A stretch of 64,000 nucleotides of DNA, taken from assembly GCF_026676115.1 (NCBI RefSeq), contig NZ_JAPONB010000001.1, positions 372,001 to 436,000 of the forward strand, read 5' to 3'. Every line of letters begins with the position of its first letter. Position 1 is the first letter of the stretch. This DNA comes from Salinimicrobium sp. TH3 (GTDB taxonomy: Bacteria; Bacteroidota; Bacteroidia; Flavobacteriales; Flavobacteriaceae). The translations under genes and the position numbers were made by a program. Of this stretch, positions 63,244 through 64,000 are shown piece by piece. The notes beneath the pieces are model-generated. The model had not been told where the DNA came from and ran no database searches. It was given only the letters and a program-made list of their open reading frames with translations.

Positions 63244-64000
63244 TATTCTTCTCTTTTAGTTCTATCTCCAGTGCTTTTATCTTTTCCTCGACAACATTCT
63301 CCATCTCATTAATAAAAGCCTGACTTCTGGTAAGGAGAATATCTGTATCTACAAGACTGTGCCGGTCACTTGTTTTAAATTTTAGGTCTTGAGTAGAATT
63401 GATTAACTTGTTGAACAACCTCTGATCTTCTTCATACTTTCTGGGGAAACAAGAATCAGGAGCATCTGAAAAGTTGCTGCAAAGGTCCAGGAGGTATTCC
63501 AGCTTTGTATTATCGGGACGCAAACCTAGGATTACGTAAATGGCTCCCAAGCTGATTTGCTGTAGGGCAAGATGTTGCAGACTCAGTTCTGTGGCATCAT
63601 CGTCTCCTTCAACTTCGGAGGTAGCTCTCAAGAAGCCGTGAGCTCTACTTTGACGGATGGAAAAATCTCTCTTGATTTTCTGTATATCTTCTTCAGACGG
63701 TTTTACCTGGTCTGGTATTTCTATTGAAAATTGAGGATCTGAATAGACAAGTGTCCCTTCTTTTAAAATGCGGTGAAGAAATAAGTTTCCCTTACAAAGG
63801 GCCTGCTCTATCCTTTTTGGAGTTGTGACTATTATGGAGGTGGTAATTAGCCCCTTGCTTTTCTCAGTAATCAGCTGGGAGATTCTACTTGGATAAATAC
63901 CGACTGTATCATTGGTCACCACTAATAGATCATAATTTAAAAAAGAAGTAGTTTGAGTTCCTTCAAAGTTTTGTCTCACTCTATAACCTTTCCTTTTCCC
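63224..64000 (-). CDS. Nucleotidyltransferase-HEPN domain protein, N-terminus outside window
   Basis: The frame is open to the window's right edge, so the 5' end is missing; a GTG at 63979 is probably internal. The visible start NYDLLVVTND corresponds to the strand carrying the second nucleotidyltransferase aspartate, with the GSxxR part expected further upstream. Then come EQALCKGNLFLHRILKEGTL and a HEPN-like helical bundle (LSLQHLALQQISLGAIYVIL, PRKYEEDQRLFNKLINSTQ). A candidate HEPN motif R-x4-H is in RQSRAH. Such NT-HEPN proteins are usual in Bacteroidota toxin-antitoxin loci. Confidence 0.75.
   Translation of the reverse strand, partial: GKRKGYRVRQNFEGTQTTSFLNYDLLVVTNDTVGIYPSRISQLITEKSKGLITTSIIVTTPKRIEQALCKGNLFLHRILKEGTLVYSDPQFSIEIPDQVKPSEEDIQKIKRDFSIRQSRAHGFLRATSEVEGDDDATELSLQHLALQQISLGAIYVILGLRPDNTKLEYLLDLCSNFSDAPDSCFPRKYEEDQRLFNKLINSTQDLKFKTSDRHSLVDTDILLTRSQAFINEMENVVEEKIKALEIELKEKNNENAEN

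Overview
The window reads as a chromosome segment of a marine or soil-type member of the Flavobacteriaceae (Bacteroidota). Several lines support this. There is a complete gldK-gldL-gldM-gldN cluster (the type IX secretion/gliding motor core, found only in this phylum). Promoter -7 elements follow the Bacteroidota TAnnTTTG pattern. Gene order is flavobacterial: nadK-DUF6089-uppS-bamA-ompH-ompH-murI and miaB-sigma54 activator-lptE-TPR-secG-groES-groEL. The DNA is AT-rich and Shine-Dalgarno sites are weak. The genus cannot be fixed from the sequence alone; a Gramella/Salegentibacter/Salinimicrobium-like organism is a guess.

Layout. 1-5311 is a plus-strand operon: the end of a MacB-like permease, a periplasmic adaptor, a TolC-like channel, a second adaptor, then tsaB. 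5404-7321 holds three minus-strand genes: an MscS channel, an unusual dodecin and a secreted PepSY-like protein. 7524-9812 is a phosphate transporter fused to a PhoU-like domain. 9881-19213 is mostly a minus-strand envelope cluster: a lipoprotein, a NifU-type Fe-S protein with a duplicated N-domain, murI, two Skp/OmpH chaperones, bamA, uppS, a DUF6089 barrel, nadK and a CBS protein. 19302-29284 runs plus: pdxJ, a hydrolase, a FadL porin, an SGNH lipoprotein, a small membrane protein, tig-clpP-clpX and three small enzyme-fold proteins. 29447-36112 is the minus-strand groEL-groES-secG-TPR-lptE-sigma54 activator-miaB block. 36289-44660 runs topA, an arginase-fold pseudoenzyme, then gldKLMN. 44730-49040 contains a DAO oxidoreductase, DUF983, an ABC-F protein and two small genes.

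The accessory part starts at the initiator tRNA (49098). Downstream lie 11-bp tandem repeats, a partial T-arm copy, a lone basic winged-helix gene and a 12-nt-phased repeat block. Together these look like the remains of an integrated element. After the housekeeping ccsBA fusion gene, 54111 to the window end is a defence island. It contains an AbiE-type toxin-antitoxin pair with a palindromic operator over its own -7 box, two large inverted repeats, a single-chain restriction-modification enzyme, a translationally coupled CoiA-like nuclease gene broken by a frameshift at a T7 tract, a winged-helix/PD-(D/E)XK protein of no recognised family, and a nucleotidyltransferase-HEPN protein with a small partner.

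The best candidates for something undescribed are the restriction enzyme/CoiA-like pair, the winged-helix nuclease-like protein beside it, and the NT-HEPN pair at the right edge. All identifications come from reading motifs, domain order and context; no database search was run.
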